Part shown: positions 46,128-55,360 of the stretch, piece after piece
Layout of the letters: each line of letters opens with the position of its first letter
Numbering within the stretch: position 1 is the stretch's first letter
Assembly (NCBI RefSeq): GCF_001889045.1
Contig: NZ_CP018155.1
Location: 1,297,001-1,361,000 of the forward strand
Length of the DNA stretch: 64,000 nucleotides
Source: Tenacibaculum todarodis
Lineage (GTDB): Bacteria; Bacteroidota; Bacteroidia; Flavobacteriales; Flavobacteriaceae
Reading direction: 5' to 3'
The notes under the pieces: model-generated
Databases searched by the model: none
What the model saw: the letters and a program-made list of their open reading frames with translations, nothing else
What the model was told of the DNA's origin: nothing
Program-made: the position numbers and the translations under genes

Positions 46128-46988
46128 ATGGAATCAGAGAAAATTATTAAACCCGCAAACGGTTATTTAATGTTAGCAGTAACATTCGCATTATTTTTTG
46201 GTAGTATTTTTATAACTTTCAATCAAAAGCAACCTGTATTTTTACTTATAACATTAGTAGCTTTTATTGGATTTTTTGGATTTATTCTTGTTAATCCAAA
46301 TACTTCTAAAGTTATTTTACTTTTTGGAAAATATGTTGGAACTATAAAACAAAACGGTTTGTATTGGGCTAATCCACTGTATAAAAAGAAAACTGTTTCT
46401 TTAAGAGCAAGTAATTTTGATAGTGAACGTTTAAAAGTAAACGACAAATTAGGTAATCCGGTTATGATTTCTACCATTTTGGTTTGGCGTGTTACAGATA
46501 CCTATAAAGCTGCTTTTGACGTAGATAATTACGAAAACTTTGTGCGTGTACAAACTGATGCTGCAGTAAGAAAACTAGCAAGTATGTATCCGTATGATAA
46601 TTTTGCAGATGAAGGTCATGATGAAGATATTACGCTTAGATCTAGTGTAAATGAGGTTTCAGAAGCTTTAGAAAAGGAATTAGAAGAACGCCTTTCCATT
46701 GCTGGTATCGAGGTTTTAGAAGCTAGAATAGGTTATTTAGCGTATGCACAGGAAATAGCTTCTGCAATGTTAAAAAGACAACAAGCAACTGCAATTATTG
46801 CTGCACGTCATAAAATTGTACAAGGTGCTGTAGATATGGTAGAAATGGCATTAGAAGAATTAAACAAAAAACAAATTGTTGAGTTAGATGAAGAACGAAA
46901 AGCTGCTATGGTTAGTAATTTACTAATTATTTTATGTGGAGATAAAGAAGCTTCACCTGTTTTAAATACGGGAACGTTGAATCATTAA
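46128..46988 (+). CDS. SPFH-domain membrane protein
   Basis: 286 residues. Two N-terminal membrane spans (about 12-30, 36-53), then an SPFH/band-7 domain (NGLYWANPLYKKKTVSLR ... VRVQTDAAVRKLASMYPYD) and a C-terminal helical region. Members oligomerise into membrane microdomain scaffolds around proteases or transporters. No NfeD or FtsH gene is beside it, unlike many SPFH loci. First of five co-directional genes with very short spacing. Confidence 0.93.
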   Translation: MESEKIIKPANGYLMLAVTFALFFGSIFITFNQKQPVFLLITLVAFIGFFGFILVNPNTSKVILLFGKYVGTIKQNGLYWANPLYKKKTVSLRASNFDSERLKVNDKLGNPVMISTILVWRVTDTYKAAFDVDNYENFVRVQTDAAVRKLASMYPYDNFADEGHDEDITLRSSVNEVSEALEKELEERLSIAGIEVLEARIGYLAYAQEIASAMLKRQQATAIIAARHKIVQGAVDMVEMALEELNKKQIVELDEERKAAMVSNLLIILCGDKEASPVLNTGTLNH

Positions 46989-47016
46989 AAAAACAATAAG
47001 CAAAATTAATTCAATT

Positions 47017-47175
47017 ATGAAAGAATATAAAGTAGTAACCTTAAAATTAGGTCTAAGAAATAGAATTGAAAAATTTGAAGATTTATTAAACCAGTATGCA
47101 AGAGAAGGTTGGATTTTAAAAGAAATGCCGCAAAACTGGAATGCTATTGTTTTAGAAAGAAACAAAAATCGTTAA
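47017..47175 (+). CDS. DUF4177-like 52-residue protein
   Basis: 52 residues starting MKEYKVVTLKLGLRNRIEKF. The pattern YKVV ... LLNQYAREGWILKEMP ... IVLER is typical of DUF4177 (a short beta-helix-beta unit with a conserved GW). It sits 28 bases after the SPFH gene and ends 1 base before the next start, so translation as part of the operon is very likely. Function unknown. Confidence 0.8.
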   Translation: MKEYKVVTLKLGLRNRIEKFEDLLNQYAREGWILKEMPQNWNAIVLERNKNR

Positions 47176-47176
47176 A

Positions 47177-47674
47177 ATGAAGGTTTTTAAAGAAGTACAA
47201 CGTTTTATTCAAACTTGGCTAATTGTATTATTAGCGGTAAGTGTTATTGTACCAATGGCAATTATTGTAAATACATATTTTGAAGACAATTCAAATATGA
47301 CGACCAATGAATTTGTGCTTACAATAGCAGGAATACTACTTTCAGTATCCTTTATTTTCTTCTTTAAACTAACAACCAGAATTGATGAAAACGGAATTCA
47401 TTATCAGTTTTTTCCGTTTCATTTTTCAATGAGAAATATTCCTTGGAAAGAAATTGAAAAAGCACATGTTAGAACTTATGATCCAATTACAGAATACGGT
47501 GGTTGGGGATTAAAAGGCGGTGCTTTTTGGAATAAAAAAAACGGAAAAGCAATTAACATTTCTGGTGATATTGGCATTCAACTCGAATTAAAAAACGGTA
47601 AAAAATTATTAATCGGTACACAAAAAGAGAACGAAGCAAATCAAGTTTTAAAAACCTATCAAGACAAAATATAA
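47177..47674 (+). CDS. Two-TM protein with PH-like tail
   Basis: 165 residues. Two membrane spans (about 13-33, 46-64), then a beta-rich soluble domain of about 95 residues ending LKNGKKLLIGTQKENEANQV, the pattern of bacterial PH-like domains. It starts 1 base after the DUF4177-like gene. No motif suggests a catalytic role; an accessory to the SPFH scaffold is plausible. Confidence 0.7.
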   Translation: MKVFKEVQRFIQTWLIVLLAVSVIVPMAIIVNTYFEDNSNMTTNEFVLTIAGILLSVSFIFFFKLTTRIDENGIHYQFFPFHFSMRNIPWKEIEKAHVRTYDPITEYGGWGLKGGAFWNKKNGKAINISGDIGIQLELKNGKKLLIGTQKENEANQVLKTYQDKI

Positions 47675-47678
47675 AATT

Positions 47679-48587
47679 ATGACACGATTTATAACATACC
47701 TAATAATAGTTTTAATAAGTTATGTAACTTCATTTGCACAAGTAAAAAGTGAAGATATTCTCATAAAAAATGAAGGTGTAGAATTACCCGGAACCTTATC
47801 TTTTTCTGGAGAAAACACACCATTATTAATCTGGATTCATGGTTCTGGCGGCGTAGATAGAAACGGAAATGCACCACAATACATCAAACAATTTAGAGAC
47901 AGTATTAACGCTAATAACATTTCTTTTTTTAGTTACGATAAAAGAACGGCCAACAAAAACAACATTGTTTTCTTAAAACAAGGCGTCTTATTTAACGACT
48001 TTGTTTTAGACGCAAAAACAGTTGTTAATCACTTTAAAAATGATAAAAGATTCTCAGAAATTATTTTAGTTGGTCACAGTCAAGGTTCACTAATCGCCAT
48101 GTTAGCTTCAGAAAACACAAACAAATATATTTCGTTAGCTGGTGCTGGAGAAACTATTGATAAAACATTAGTAAGACAATTATCTGCTCAAAATCCACTT
48201 TTAGGGCAATCAGTAAAAAGTCATTTAAAAGAATTAATGGAAACTGGCACAATTAAAGAAGTAAACCCAATGTTAGCCGCTATGTTTTCCGAACCTAATT
48301 TACCTTTCTTAAAATCTTGGGTTAGCATAAATCCAACAGAAGAAATTAAAAAACTAACACTACCAATGTTAATTTTAAACGGAACAAAAGATTTACAAGT
48401 TCCTGTAAAAGATGCCGAAAACTTGCACAATGCTAATCCAAATTCTAAATTAGTATTAATTGAAAACATGAATCACGTTTTAAAAGACATTCAAAAAGAC
48501 GATGACAATTTAAAATCGTATTATTCGGCAGATTTCCCATTATCAACAACACTAATAAAAACCGTTGTAACCTTTGTAAAAAAATAA
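47679..48587 (+). CDS. Exported alpha/beta hydrolase
   Basis: 302 residues with a signal peptide (about 1-20, ending SFAQ). Oxyanion HGSGG, nucleophile elbow GHSQGS, acid in LNGTKDLQVP and His in ENMNHVLK complete the Ser-Asp-His triad. A dienelactone hydrolase or prolyl oligopeptidase-like esterase; the substrate is unknown. Four bases after the PH-like gene, so it belongs to the same operon. Confidence 0.9.
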   Translation: MTRFITYLIIVLISYVTSFAQVKSEDILIKNEGVELPGTLSFSGENTPLLIWIHGSGGVDRNGNAPQYIKQFRDSINANNISFFSYDKRTANKNNIVFLKQGVLFNDFVLDAKTVVNHFKNDKRFSEIILVGHSQGSLIAMLASENTNKYISLAGAGETIDKTLVRQLSAQNPLLGQSVKSHLKELMETGTIKEVNPMLAAMFSEPNLPFLKSWVSINPTEEIKKLTLPMLILNGTKDLQVPVKDAENLHNANPNSKLVLIENMNHVLKDIQKDDDNLKSYYSADFPLSTTLIKTVVTFVKK

Positions 48588-48588
48588 A

Positions 48589-48753
48589 ATGGCAAAGAAG
48601 AAAGCTTTCGCGTTGCGAGTAAATGAAGATATGATAAAAGCCATTGAAAAATGGGCTGCAGACGAGTTTCGTTCCACAAACGGACAAATAGAATGGATGT
48701 TAATGCAAGCACTTAAAGACGCAAAAAGAGCACCTAAAAAGAAGGAAGAATAA
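48589..48753 (+). CDS. Arc-like ribbon-helix-helix protein
   Basis: 54 residues: AFALRVNEDMIKAIEKWAAD then EFRSTNGQIEWMLMQALKDA, the strand-helix-helix layout of Arc/MetJ-type proteins, followed by a Lys-rich tail. It begins 1 base after the hydrolase stop. Such proteins usually bind DNA as dimers; it may regulate the operon it ends, or be one of the small RHH proteins seen beside SPFH genes in Bacteroidota. Confidence 0.82.
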   Translation: MAKKKAFALRVNEDMIKAIEKWAADEFRSTNGQIEWMLMQALKDAKRAPKKKEE

Positions 48754-48760
48754 TTTTTTT

Positions 48761-48884
48761 GGGCCTTACTTTATCCTGAAGGCATTCAGGACCAAGTCGC
48801 GCTTTCACTACTCGCTTTTTTATCGTGCCTCAAAAAAGAGCTCAAACAAACCGTTCAATCGCTAACGCAGGCGTATTTACAAGC
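48761..48884 (-). repeat. Dispersed structured repeat, copy C
   Basis: On the minus strand it opens GCCTGCGTTAGCGATTGAAC and shares 33 of 36 bases with copy B across 48838-48873. GCGAGTAGTGAAAGCGCG follows, and the far end carries a stem TCCTGAA/TTCAGGA (48775-48791) specific to this copy. Confidence 0.85.
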
Positions 48885-48968
48885 AAAACTTCTACTTCAA
48901 TAAAGTTTTATTCAATATTCATCGATATAGAACTTGCAAGCGAGCGTCAAATATTTGAAGAATCCATG

Positions 48969-49008
48969 AAAATAAATGCTGTTTGAGCGTAGCGAGTTCA
49001 TTTATTTT
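48969..49008. repeat. Inverted repeat with 10-bp arms
   Basis: AAAATAAATG (48969-48978) and CATTTATTTT (48999-49008) around a GC-richer 20-base loop, in the spacer after copy C. Looks like part of a second flavobacterial dispersed element; only one copy is in the window. Confidence 0.6.
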
Positions 49009-49192
49009 AAGGTTCAAAAATTAATTTGACCGCAGAAAGTTCAAATCTAAATTTTTGTTTCTTTTCATCAATGGGAAAGAAAATATTAGAAAAAAAATAA
49101 ATCTGTTTTTCTGTTAAAAAAACGTTCAATTAATATTGAGCATTTTCAATTTTGTATATTGTTCCTCTTTAAAAACAACAAACCAACTATAT

Positions 49193-52100
49193 ATGAAAAA
49201 ATTACTCACAATTCTATTTTTAAGTAGCGCTTCGCTACTATTTTCGCAAGAGTTTTCAATGGATTTAGTAAAAAACATGAAGCCAAGAAACATTGGTCCT
49301 GGCGGAATGTCGGGTCGTGTTACTTCAATTGATGTTGTAGAAACAAACCCAGAAATAATGTACGTTGGTACAGCTTCTGGAGGAATTTGGAAATCTACTT
49401 CTGGCGGTATAAAATGGGAACCAATTTTCGAAAAAGAATTAACAGCTTCAATTGGTGCAGTTGCAATTCAGCAATCTAATCCAAGTGTAATTTGGGCAGG
49501 AACTGGAGAAGGAAATCCAAGAAATAGTTTAAATGGCGGTTTCGGAATATACAAATCATTAGATGCAGGAAAAACTTGGAAATCTATGGGATTAGAAAAA
49601 ACACGTCATATTCATCGTGTAATCATTCATCCTACAAATCCTGACATTGTATATGTTGGAGCAATTGGTTCTCCTTGGGGAGAACACCAAGAAAGAGGTG
49701 TTTATAAAACTACCAATGGCGGAAAAACGTGGAAACAAATTTTATTCAACAATATAAAAACAGGCGCTGCGGATTTAATTATGGATCCATCAAATCCTAA
49801 TAAATTAATAGTTGCCATGTGGGAACACAAACGTGATCCTTGGTTTTTTAATTCTGGAGGAAAAGGAAGTGGTCTTTACATTACACATGATGGCGGAGAT
49901 AACTGGAAAAAAGTTACGGAAAAAGAAGGTTTCCCAAAAGGAGAACTAGGAAGGATTGGTGTTGCAATTGCACCTAATAATCCTGATGTAATTTATGCTT
50001 TAGTGGAAGCAAAAAAGAATGCGTTGTACAAAAGTGAAGATGGCGGATTCAAATGGAAGAAAATAAACGATAAACCTGGTATTGGAAATCGCCCTTTTTA
50101 TTATTCAGAAATTTATGTAGATCCAACAAATGAAAATAGATTATATACTGTTTTCACGTATGTAAATGTTTCTCAAGATGGCGGAAAATCGTTCAAACAA
50201 TTAATGCCTGCTTATGGTGTAGATAATGGAATTCATCCAGATCATCATGCTTGGTGGATTCATCCAACAAACGGAAAATTTATGATTGATGGAAATGATG
50301 GCGGTTTAAACATTACCAAAGATGGTGGTAAAACATGGCGTTTTATTGGCAATATTCCTGTTGCGCAATTTTACCATATAAATGTTGATAATGAGTTTCC
50401 ATATAATGTCTACGGAGGAATGCAAGACAATGGTTCTTGGCGTGGTCCAGCGTATGTTTGGAAAGCACAAGGAATTAGAAATTCTTATTGGCAAGAAATT
50501 AGTTTTGGTGATGGTTTTGATGTAGTTCCAGACAAAGATAATTCTCGTTACGGATGGACAATGAGCCAACAAGGTTCTGTTTCTCGTTACGATTGGCAAA
50601 CGGGTAATAATTACGGTGTAAAACCAACGCATAAAGATGCGAATGTAAAATTACGTTTCAATTGGAATTCAGCCATAAATATTGATCCTTTTGATAATTC
50701 AACGCTCTACTTCGGAAGTCAGTTTGTACATAAATCTACTGATAAAGGATTAACGTGGAACGTTATTTCACCAGATTTATCTACCAATAATCCAGAGAAA
50801 TTAAAACAAGCAGAAAGTGGTGGTTTAACAATGGATGCAACGGGTGCAGAAAATCATTGTACAATTTTAGTTATTGAACCAACTCCTTTAGAAAAGGATG
50901 TACTTTGGGCAGCAACAGATGACGGGCAAGTTCACATTACAAAAAATGGTGGTGCAACTTGGACAAACGTTGCTAAGAATTTAAGAGGTTTACCAGAAAA
51001 CTCTTGGATTACACAAATAAAAGCATCCAACAAAAATAAAGGTGAAGCGCTTTTAGTTGCCAATGATTACAGACGTTTTAATTACGAACCGTATGCGTAT
51101 AGAACCAAAAATTACGGACAAACTTGGGAACGTATTGTTGATAACAATTATGTAGAAGGTTTTACGCAATGTATTATTGAAGATCCAGAAAATGCTAACT
51201 TATTATTCTTAGGAACGGATGACGGATTGTATATTTCCATAAATGCAGGAAAAAAATGGACAAAATGGACAAACGGATTCCCAACAGTTCCTGTAAAAGA
51301 TTTAGTAATTCATCCTCGTGAACACGATTTAGTAATTGGAACGTTTGGTAGAGCTGCATGGATTTTAGATGATATTAGGCCTTTACGAGAAATAGCAAAG
51401 AATAATGTTACGAATCAAAAACTAATATTATTTGCACCTCCAACTGCGTATCAAGCCGCTTCACAACAACCTACAGGAAGTAGATTTGGAGCAGATGCAA
51501 TGTATCAAGGAGAAAACAGAAAGCGCGGAGCACAAATTTCTTATTACATTAATAAACCTAAAAAGAGTTTAGAGAAAAGACAAAAGACAAAAGACAAAAA
51601 AGAGGATTCAAAAAATGTTATCAAATTCGATTCTATAAAACTTGAAATCTTTGATGGTGCAAGACAAATTAGAACCCTAAAGTTTAAAACTCCAAAAGAA
51701 AATGGTCTTCATAAAACAACCTGGTATTTAAGAGAAAAAGGAGTTGCAAGAGCTTCAAGGAGAATTAGAAAACAAACCAGAGAACCTGGTGGAGTTACTG
51801 TAAAACCAGGTACTTATCGTTTAAAAATGACGTTTGGTGATGTTGTTTCTGAACAAAACATTAAAGTTGAGTTCGATCCAAGATTACAAATTTCTGAAGC
51901 GGCTATTAATCAAAAATATGATGCGAGTAAAGAATTGGAAACCTATCAAGAAAAAATTGCAAACGTTGTAAAACAATTGGTAGAAAGTAAAAACACTGCA
52001 ACTTCTTTAAAATCAGAGTTTACAAAAGAAGACAAAGAGAAGTATAAAGCTGAGATAAAATCTTCAAAAAATATTATTAAAAAAATTGATAGTTTAATAG

Positions 52101-52381
52101 CGATGTATTTGGGCACAGTTGATAAACGCCAAGGGATTACTCGTAATCCAGAAGTTACAATTAACAATCGTTTTGGGCAAGCAAGCAGATATATTCGTTC
52201 TCGTTTTGGAGAACAAACTAATACAGAAACAGTGCTATTAAATCAATTTAAAGAGTCTTTTAAAGAAGGAATTGAAAAAACAAATACGTTCTTTACTGAG
52301 GATTGGTCTAAATATAAATTAGATGTTGAAAAAATTGACATTTCTCCTTTCAAAAAAGTACAAGAATTTTCTAAAAATTAA
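49193..52381 (+). CDS. VPS10/sortilin-like Asp-box propeller protein
   Basis: 1062 residues from ATG 49193; the open frame extends back to 49136, but only this start gives a proper signal peptide (MKKLLTILFLSSASLLFSQ). About eleven Asp-box-like repeats (STSGGIKWEP, SLDAGKTWKS, TTNGGKTWKQ, TKDGGKTWRF, STDKGLTWNV and others) build one or two large beta-propellers, as in sortilin-type or BNR glycoside hydrolase folds. No catalytic residues can be assigned. A Lys-rich insertion near 790-805 is encoded by a tandem heptamer, and the C-terminal 200 residues are helical. Exported; substrate unknown. Confidence 0.85.
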   Translation: MKKLLTILFLSSASLLFSQEFSMDLVKNMKPRNIGPGGMSGRVTSIDVVETNPEIMYVGTASGGIWKSTSGGIKWEPIFEKELTASIGAVAIQQSNPSVIWAGTGEGNPRNSLNGGFGIYKSLDAGKTWKSMGLEKTRHIHRVIIHPTNPDIVYVGAIGSPWGEHQERGVYKTTNGGKTWKQILFNNIKTGAADLIMDPSNPNKLIVAMWEHKRDPWFFNSGGKGSGLYITHDGGDNWKKVTEKEGFPKGELGRIGVAIAPNNPDVIYALVEAKKNALYKSEDGGFKWKKINDKPGIGNRPFYYSEIYVDPTNENRLYTVFTYVNVSQDGGKSFKQLMPAYGVDNGIHPDHHAWWIHPTNGKFMIDGNDGGLNITKDGGKTWRFIGNIPVAQFYHINVDNEFPYNVYGGMQDNGSWRGPAYVWKAQGIRNSYWQEISFGDGFDVVPDKDNSRYGWTMSQQGSVSRYDWQTGNNYGVKPTHKDANVKLRFNWNSAINIDPFDNSTLYFGSQFVHKSTDKGLTWNVISPDLSTNNPEKLKQAESGGLTMDATGAENHCTILVIEPTPLEKDVLWAATDDGQVHITKNGGATWTNVAKNLRGLPENSWITQIKASNKNKGEALLVANDYRRFNYEPYAYRTKNYGQTWERIVDNNYVEGFTQCIIEDPENANLLFLGTDDGLYISINAGKKWTKWTNGFPTVPVKDLVIHPREHDLVIGTFGRAAWILDDIRPLREIAKNNVTNQKLILFAPPTAYQAASQQPTGSRFGADAMYQGENRKRGAQISYYINKPKKSLEKRQKTKDKKEDSKNVIKFDSIKLEIFDGARQIRTLKFKTPKENGLHKTTWYLREKGVARASRRIRKQTREPGGVTVKPGTYRLKMTFGDVVSEQNIKVEFDPRLQISEAAINQKYDASKELETYQEKIANVVKQLVESKNTATSLKSEFTKEDKEKYKAEIKSSKNIIKKIDSLIAMYLGTVDKRQGITRNPEVTINNRFGQASRYIRSRFGEQTNTETVLLNQFKESFKEGIEKTNTFFTEDWSKYKLDVEKIDISPFKKVQEFSKN
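51575..51595 (+). repeat. Heptamer repeat inside a coding sequence (AAAAGAC x3)
   Basis: Three perfect AAAAGAC units within the propeller gene, encoding part of a Lys/Asp-rich linker. The 7-base unit is not a multiple of three, so slippage would shift the frame. Confidence 0.85.
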
Positions 52382-52406
52382 TTATTTTTGAACCCAATTA
52401 AAATTA

Positions 52407-52436
52407 AAAATCTCCTGCATTTTTGTGGGAGATTTT
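52407..52436 (+). terminator. Intrinsic terminator after the propeller gene
   Basis: Stem AAAATCTCC/GGAGATTTT with a 12-base loop region; the 3' arm's own T-run follows the GC core. Confidence 0.75.
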
Positions 52437-52460
52437 AAATATAACAAATAGTCTATAGCA

Positions 52461-53126
52461 ATGAAAAAAGTACTTTTTACCTTAATTATTTTATTTTCTT
52501 TAAACAACTTTGCACAAAACACTCCTGAAAAAGAATTAGGTGTTTGGTACATGTATAATGGCTCTCATCAAATTTCAAATAAATTTAGTTTAAAAACGAT
52601 GGCGCATTTTCGTTTTTTTGAAATTGGAGATGATATGCAACAATTTATTGGGCGTTTAGGAGCTAATTATAAAATAAACAATAACATGAGCGCCACTTTA
52701 GGGTATTCATATTTAAACACAGACGGTACTTTTGGATTTGATGGAGGAAACATAAATGAACACAGAATCTATGAAGATTTCAACCTAAAACACAAAATTA
52801 ACGCATTAGGTTTTGCACATCGTTTAAGAGCAGAACAACGTTTTTTCAATTCTGAAACTGGTCATTTTTTACGTTATCAAATTGCTTTAAATTACCCTTT
52901 AGATAACAAATGGTCTACTTATTTATATAATGAAACATTTTTAGATTTCAATGGTGAAGCTTTCAATCAGAATTGGTTAGGAGCAGGTTTAAAATACAAA
53001 CTTTCTAAAGTAGTTAAACTACAAGCTGGTTATCAAAGAATAAGCGTTAATAATGGAGGCGATTTTAATAGAATTCAATTAGGCATTGCTATTAGTACAG
53101 ATCACAGAAAAAAGGCTAAGATTTAA
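52461..53126 (+). CDS. DUF2490-like outer-membrane barrel protein
   Basis: 221 residues. Signal peptide about 1-18 (ending NNFAQ), then alternating beta strands (HRIYEDFNLKHK, HRLRAEQRFFN, YLYNETFLDFN) typical of DUF2490 small barrels. Outer-membrane location is expected. No partner specific to it nearby; the DUF819 gene follows by 32 bases. Function unknown. Confidence 0.85.
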   Translation: MKKVLFTLIILFSLNNFAQNTPEKELGVWYMYNGSHQISNKFSLKTMAHFRFFEIGDDMQQFIGRLGANYKINNNMSATLGYSYLNTDGTFGFDGGNINEHRIYEDFNLKHKINALGFAHRLRAEQRFFNSETGHFLRYQIALNYPLDNKWSTYLYNETFLDFNGEAFNQNWLGAGLKYKLSKVVKLQAGYQRISVNNGGDFNRIQLGIAISTDHRKKAKI

Positions 53127-53158
53127 TTTTATACTTTAGCAAAAACTAACATTCATAC

Positions 53159-54466
53159 ATGGAAGCACCTATTTTCACAAACGATGCAATCGTATTCGGA
53201 ATTTTAATGATTTCACTCGGATTCGTATTTTATACAGAAAGTAAAACTGACGGATTTTGGCCTAAGTTTTACAAAATAGTTCCAGGCTTATTCATGGCGT
53301 ACTTTATTCCTGCAATTTTTACAACCTTAGGTTTTATTTCCCCAGAATGGGAAACAACAAATGTTGCGGGAAAAATTGTAAAAGGAAAATCTCAGTTATA
53401 CTATGTTGCAAGTAGGTTTTTATTACCTGCAGCCTTAGTTTTAATGACATTAAGTATCGATTTAAAAGCAATTTTTAACTTAGGAAATAAAGCCTTAATT
53501 ATGTTTTTTACAGGAACTGTGGGAATTATAATTGGTGGTCCTTTAGCAATCTTATTAATTTCTATCTTCTCTCCAGAAACCGTTGGAGGAGCAGATTTTG
53601 ATGCCGTTTGGCGTGGACTTTCTACACTAGCAGGAAGTTGGATTGGCGGTGGTGCAAACCAAACAGCCATGTTAGAAATTTATCAATACAACCCTCAAAA
53701 ATACGGAGGAATGGTATTTGTTGATATTGTTGTTGCCAATGTTTGGATGGCAATTTTATTAATAGGAATTGGTAAAAAAGACAAGATAAACAAATGGCTA
53801 AAAGCTGATACTTCTGCTATAGAAGAATTAAAAGAAAAGGTATCAAAATTCACTTTAGGTGTTAAAAGAAACCCAACATTAACTGACTTTATGATTATGT
53901 TAGCAATAGCCTTTGGAACTGTAGGTTTTGGGCATTTTGCGTCTTCTTTTTTAAGTGATTTCTTTAGCGGTTTAGTAGCAAAAATTCAATCGGAAACATG
54001 GAGAAATATTTTCACTTTTTTAGGTTCAGGTTTCTTTTGGTTGATTAGTATTTCAACTATTATAGCAATCATATTATCGTTTACAAAAGCGAAGAATTAC
54101 GAAGGTGCTGGAGCAAGTAAATTAGGTAGTATTTTTATTTACATTTTGGTAGCAACTATTGGTATGAAAATGGATTTAACCTTGATTTTTGACAATGTTG
54201 GTTTAATAGCAATTGGTGTAGTTTGGATGTCTATCCATGCTGGATTACTAATTTTAGTAGCAAAATTGATAAAAGCACCGTATTTCTTTTTGGCTGTTGG
54301 TAGTCAAGCAAACGTTGGTGGTGCAGCCTCTGCACCTATTGTTGCACAAGCATTTCATCCATCATTAGCAACTGTTGGTGTTTTATTAGCTGTGTTTGGA
54401 TATGCAATTGGTACAGTTGGCGCAATTTTGTGTACAATTTTGATGGAAATAGCTTCAAAAGTATAA
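53159..54466 (+). CDS. DUF819-family membrane transporter-like protein
   Basis: 435 residues with about 11 membrane spans. Gly/Ala-rich re-entrant-like segments (AGSWIGGGANQTAM and GSQANVGGAASAPIVAQAF) occur in both halves, suggesting an inverted-repeat transporter fold as expected for DUF819. The Asn-Gln and Asn-Val-Gly motifs are likely substrate or ion sites. The substrate is not known. It may be co-transcribed with the DUF2490 gene before it and the lipoprotein after it. Confidence 0.9.
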   Translation: MEAPIFTNDAIVFGILMISLGFVFYTESKTDGFWPKFYKIVPGLFMAYFIPAIFTTLGFISPEWETTNVAGKIVKGKSQLYYVASRFLLPAALVLMTLSIDLKAIFNLGNKALIMFFTGTVGIIIGGPLAILLISIFSPETVGGADFDAVWRGLSTLAGSWIGGGANQTAMLEIYQYNPQKYGGMVFVDIVVANVWMAILLIGIGKKDKINKWLKADTSAIEELKEKVSKFTLGVKRNPTLTDFMIMLAIAFGTVGFGHFASSFLSDFFSGLVAKIQSETWRNIFTFLGSGFFWLISISTIIAIILSFTKAKNYEGAGASKLGSIFIYILVATIGMKMDLTLIFDNVGLIAIGVVWMSIHAGLLILVAKLIKAPYFFLAVGSQANVGGAASAPIVAQAFHPSLATVGVLLAVFGYAIGTVGAILCTILMEIASKV

Positions 54467-54505
54467 TCTAAATCCGCATATTTGCAATCGAAAATTAAAT
54501 ATCAG

Positions 54506-55210
54506 ATGAAAAAAATAGTAGCATTAGTAACTTTAGCAGTTTTAGTTTTTTCTTGTGCTGACAAGAAACAAGGAAATATGCTTGTTCAAGGTAAAATTAA
54601 AGGGTTAAAAAAAGGGACACTATATCTTCAAAAAATGAATGATACAGTATTAGTTTCTATCGATTCTGTAAAATTATTAGGAGATGACACATTTTTATTA
54701 TCTGATAATGTCAAAGACCCTGTAATGTATTATTTAACCTTTGATGGAAATACGACTGAGAAACGCATTATGTTTTTTGGTGAAGAAGGAACAATAACAA
54801 TAAATGATAAAATTGAAGAGTTTGGTTATGCTCCAGAAGTTACAGGTTCTAAAAACCAAGATGTTATAAAGGAGTTTAAAAAAATTGATTCTCGTTTTAA
54901 AAACCAACGTTTAGATTTTATAAAACAAGATTTTGAAGCAAGAGCTGCAAAAGATGATAACAAAATAAAGCAATTAGAGGAAGACTATAAAAGAATGATG
55001 CGTAAACGCTTTTTATTTACTACACAATTTGCTAAAAATAATGGAGATAGTGAAGCTGCGCCATATATTGCATTAACAGAGTTATTTGACGCTAATATTA
55101 AATTATTAGATACTATAAACAATTCTCTTACAGCTAAAGTTAAAGCTTCTGATTATGGTAAACGTTTACAAAAGTTTATTGATGAAGTAAAAGTTAAAGA
55201 AATTAAGTAA
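54506..55210 (+). CDS. DUF4369-domain lipoprotein
   Basis: 234 residues from ATG 54506, chosen because it gives a lipoprotein signal with lipobox VFSC (Cys17); the frame is open 8 codons further to a TTG. The N-terminal 100 residues (VQGKIKGLKKGTLYLQKMND) match the DUF4369 beta-domain often fused to thioredoxins in Bacteroidota. Here no thioredoxin domain follows, only a helical C-terminal region rich in Lys and Asp, so it is a stand-alone form. Confidence 0.88.
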   Translation: MKKIVALVTLAVLVFSCADKKQGNMLVQGKIKGLKKGTLYLQKMNDTVLVSIDSVKLLGDDTFLLSDNVKDPVMYYLTFDGNTTEKRIMFFGEEGTITINDKIEEFGYAPEVTGSKNQDVIKEFKKIDSRFKNQRLDFIKQDFEARAAKDDNKIKQLEEDYKRMMRKRFLFTTQFAKNNGDSEAAPYIALTELFDANIKLLDTINNSLTAKVKASDYGKRLQKFIDEVKVKEIK

Positions 55211-55227
55211 AACTCATTAAAAAGAAC

Positions 55228-55268
55228 AAAAAAATCCTATAGAATTAACTTTCTATAGGATTTTTTTT
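55228..55268 (+). terminator. Strong intrinsic terminator
   Basis: AAAAAATCCTATAGAA pairs perfectly with TTCTATAGGATTTTTT, 6-base loop, followed by T-tract. It isolates the DUF4369 gene from the collar operon. Confidence 0.95.
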
Positions 55269-55360
55269 AGGTGAAACACCTCATAATTAAGGTTGATTTT
55301 CCTCGAAAATATATCAGTATTAATTTATATATTAGTAGTCTAACTAAAACTACAAATATT

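Larger units (their letters stand above)
48754..49192. other. 439-base non-coding spacer filled with repeats
   Basis: No ORF worth calling. The left part (48761-48884) is structured repeat copy C on the minus strand. The middle (48969-49008) holds a perfect 10-bp inverted repeat AAAATAAATG/CATTTATTTT around GAGCGTAGCGAG. The right part (to 49192) is AT-rich with several TTG/TTTG words and presumably carries the promoter of the propeller gene. Confidence 0.75.

Noticed and set aside
49136..49192. N-terminal extension of the Asp-box protein from TTG 49136
   Set aside because: ATG 49193 gives a normal signal peptide directly; the extension would bury it.
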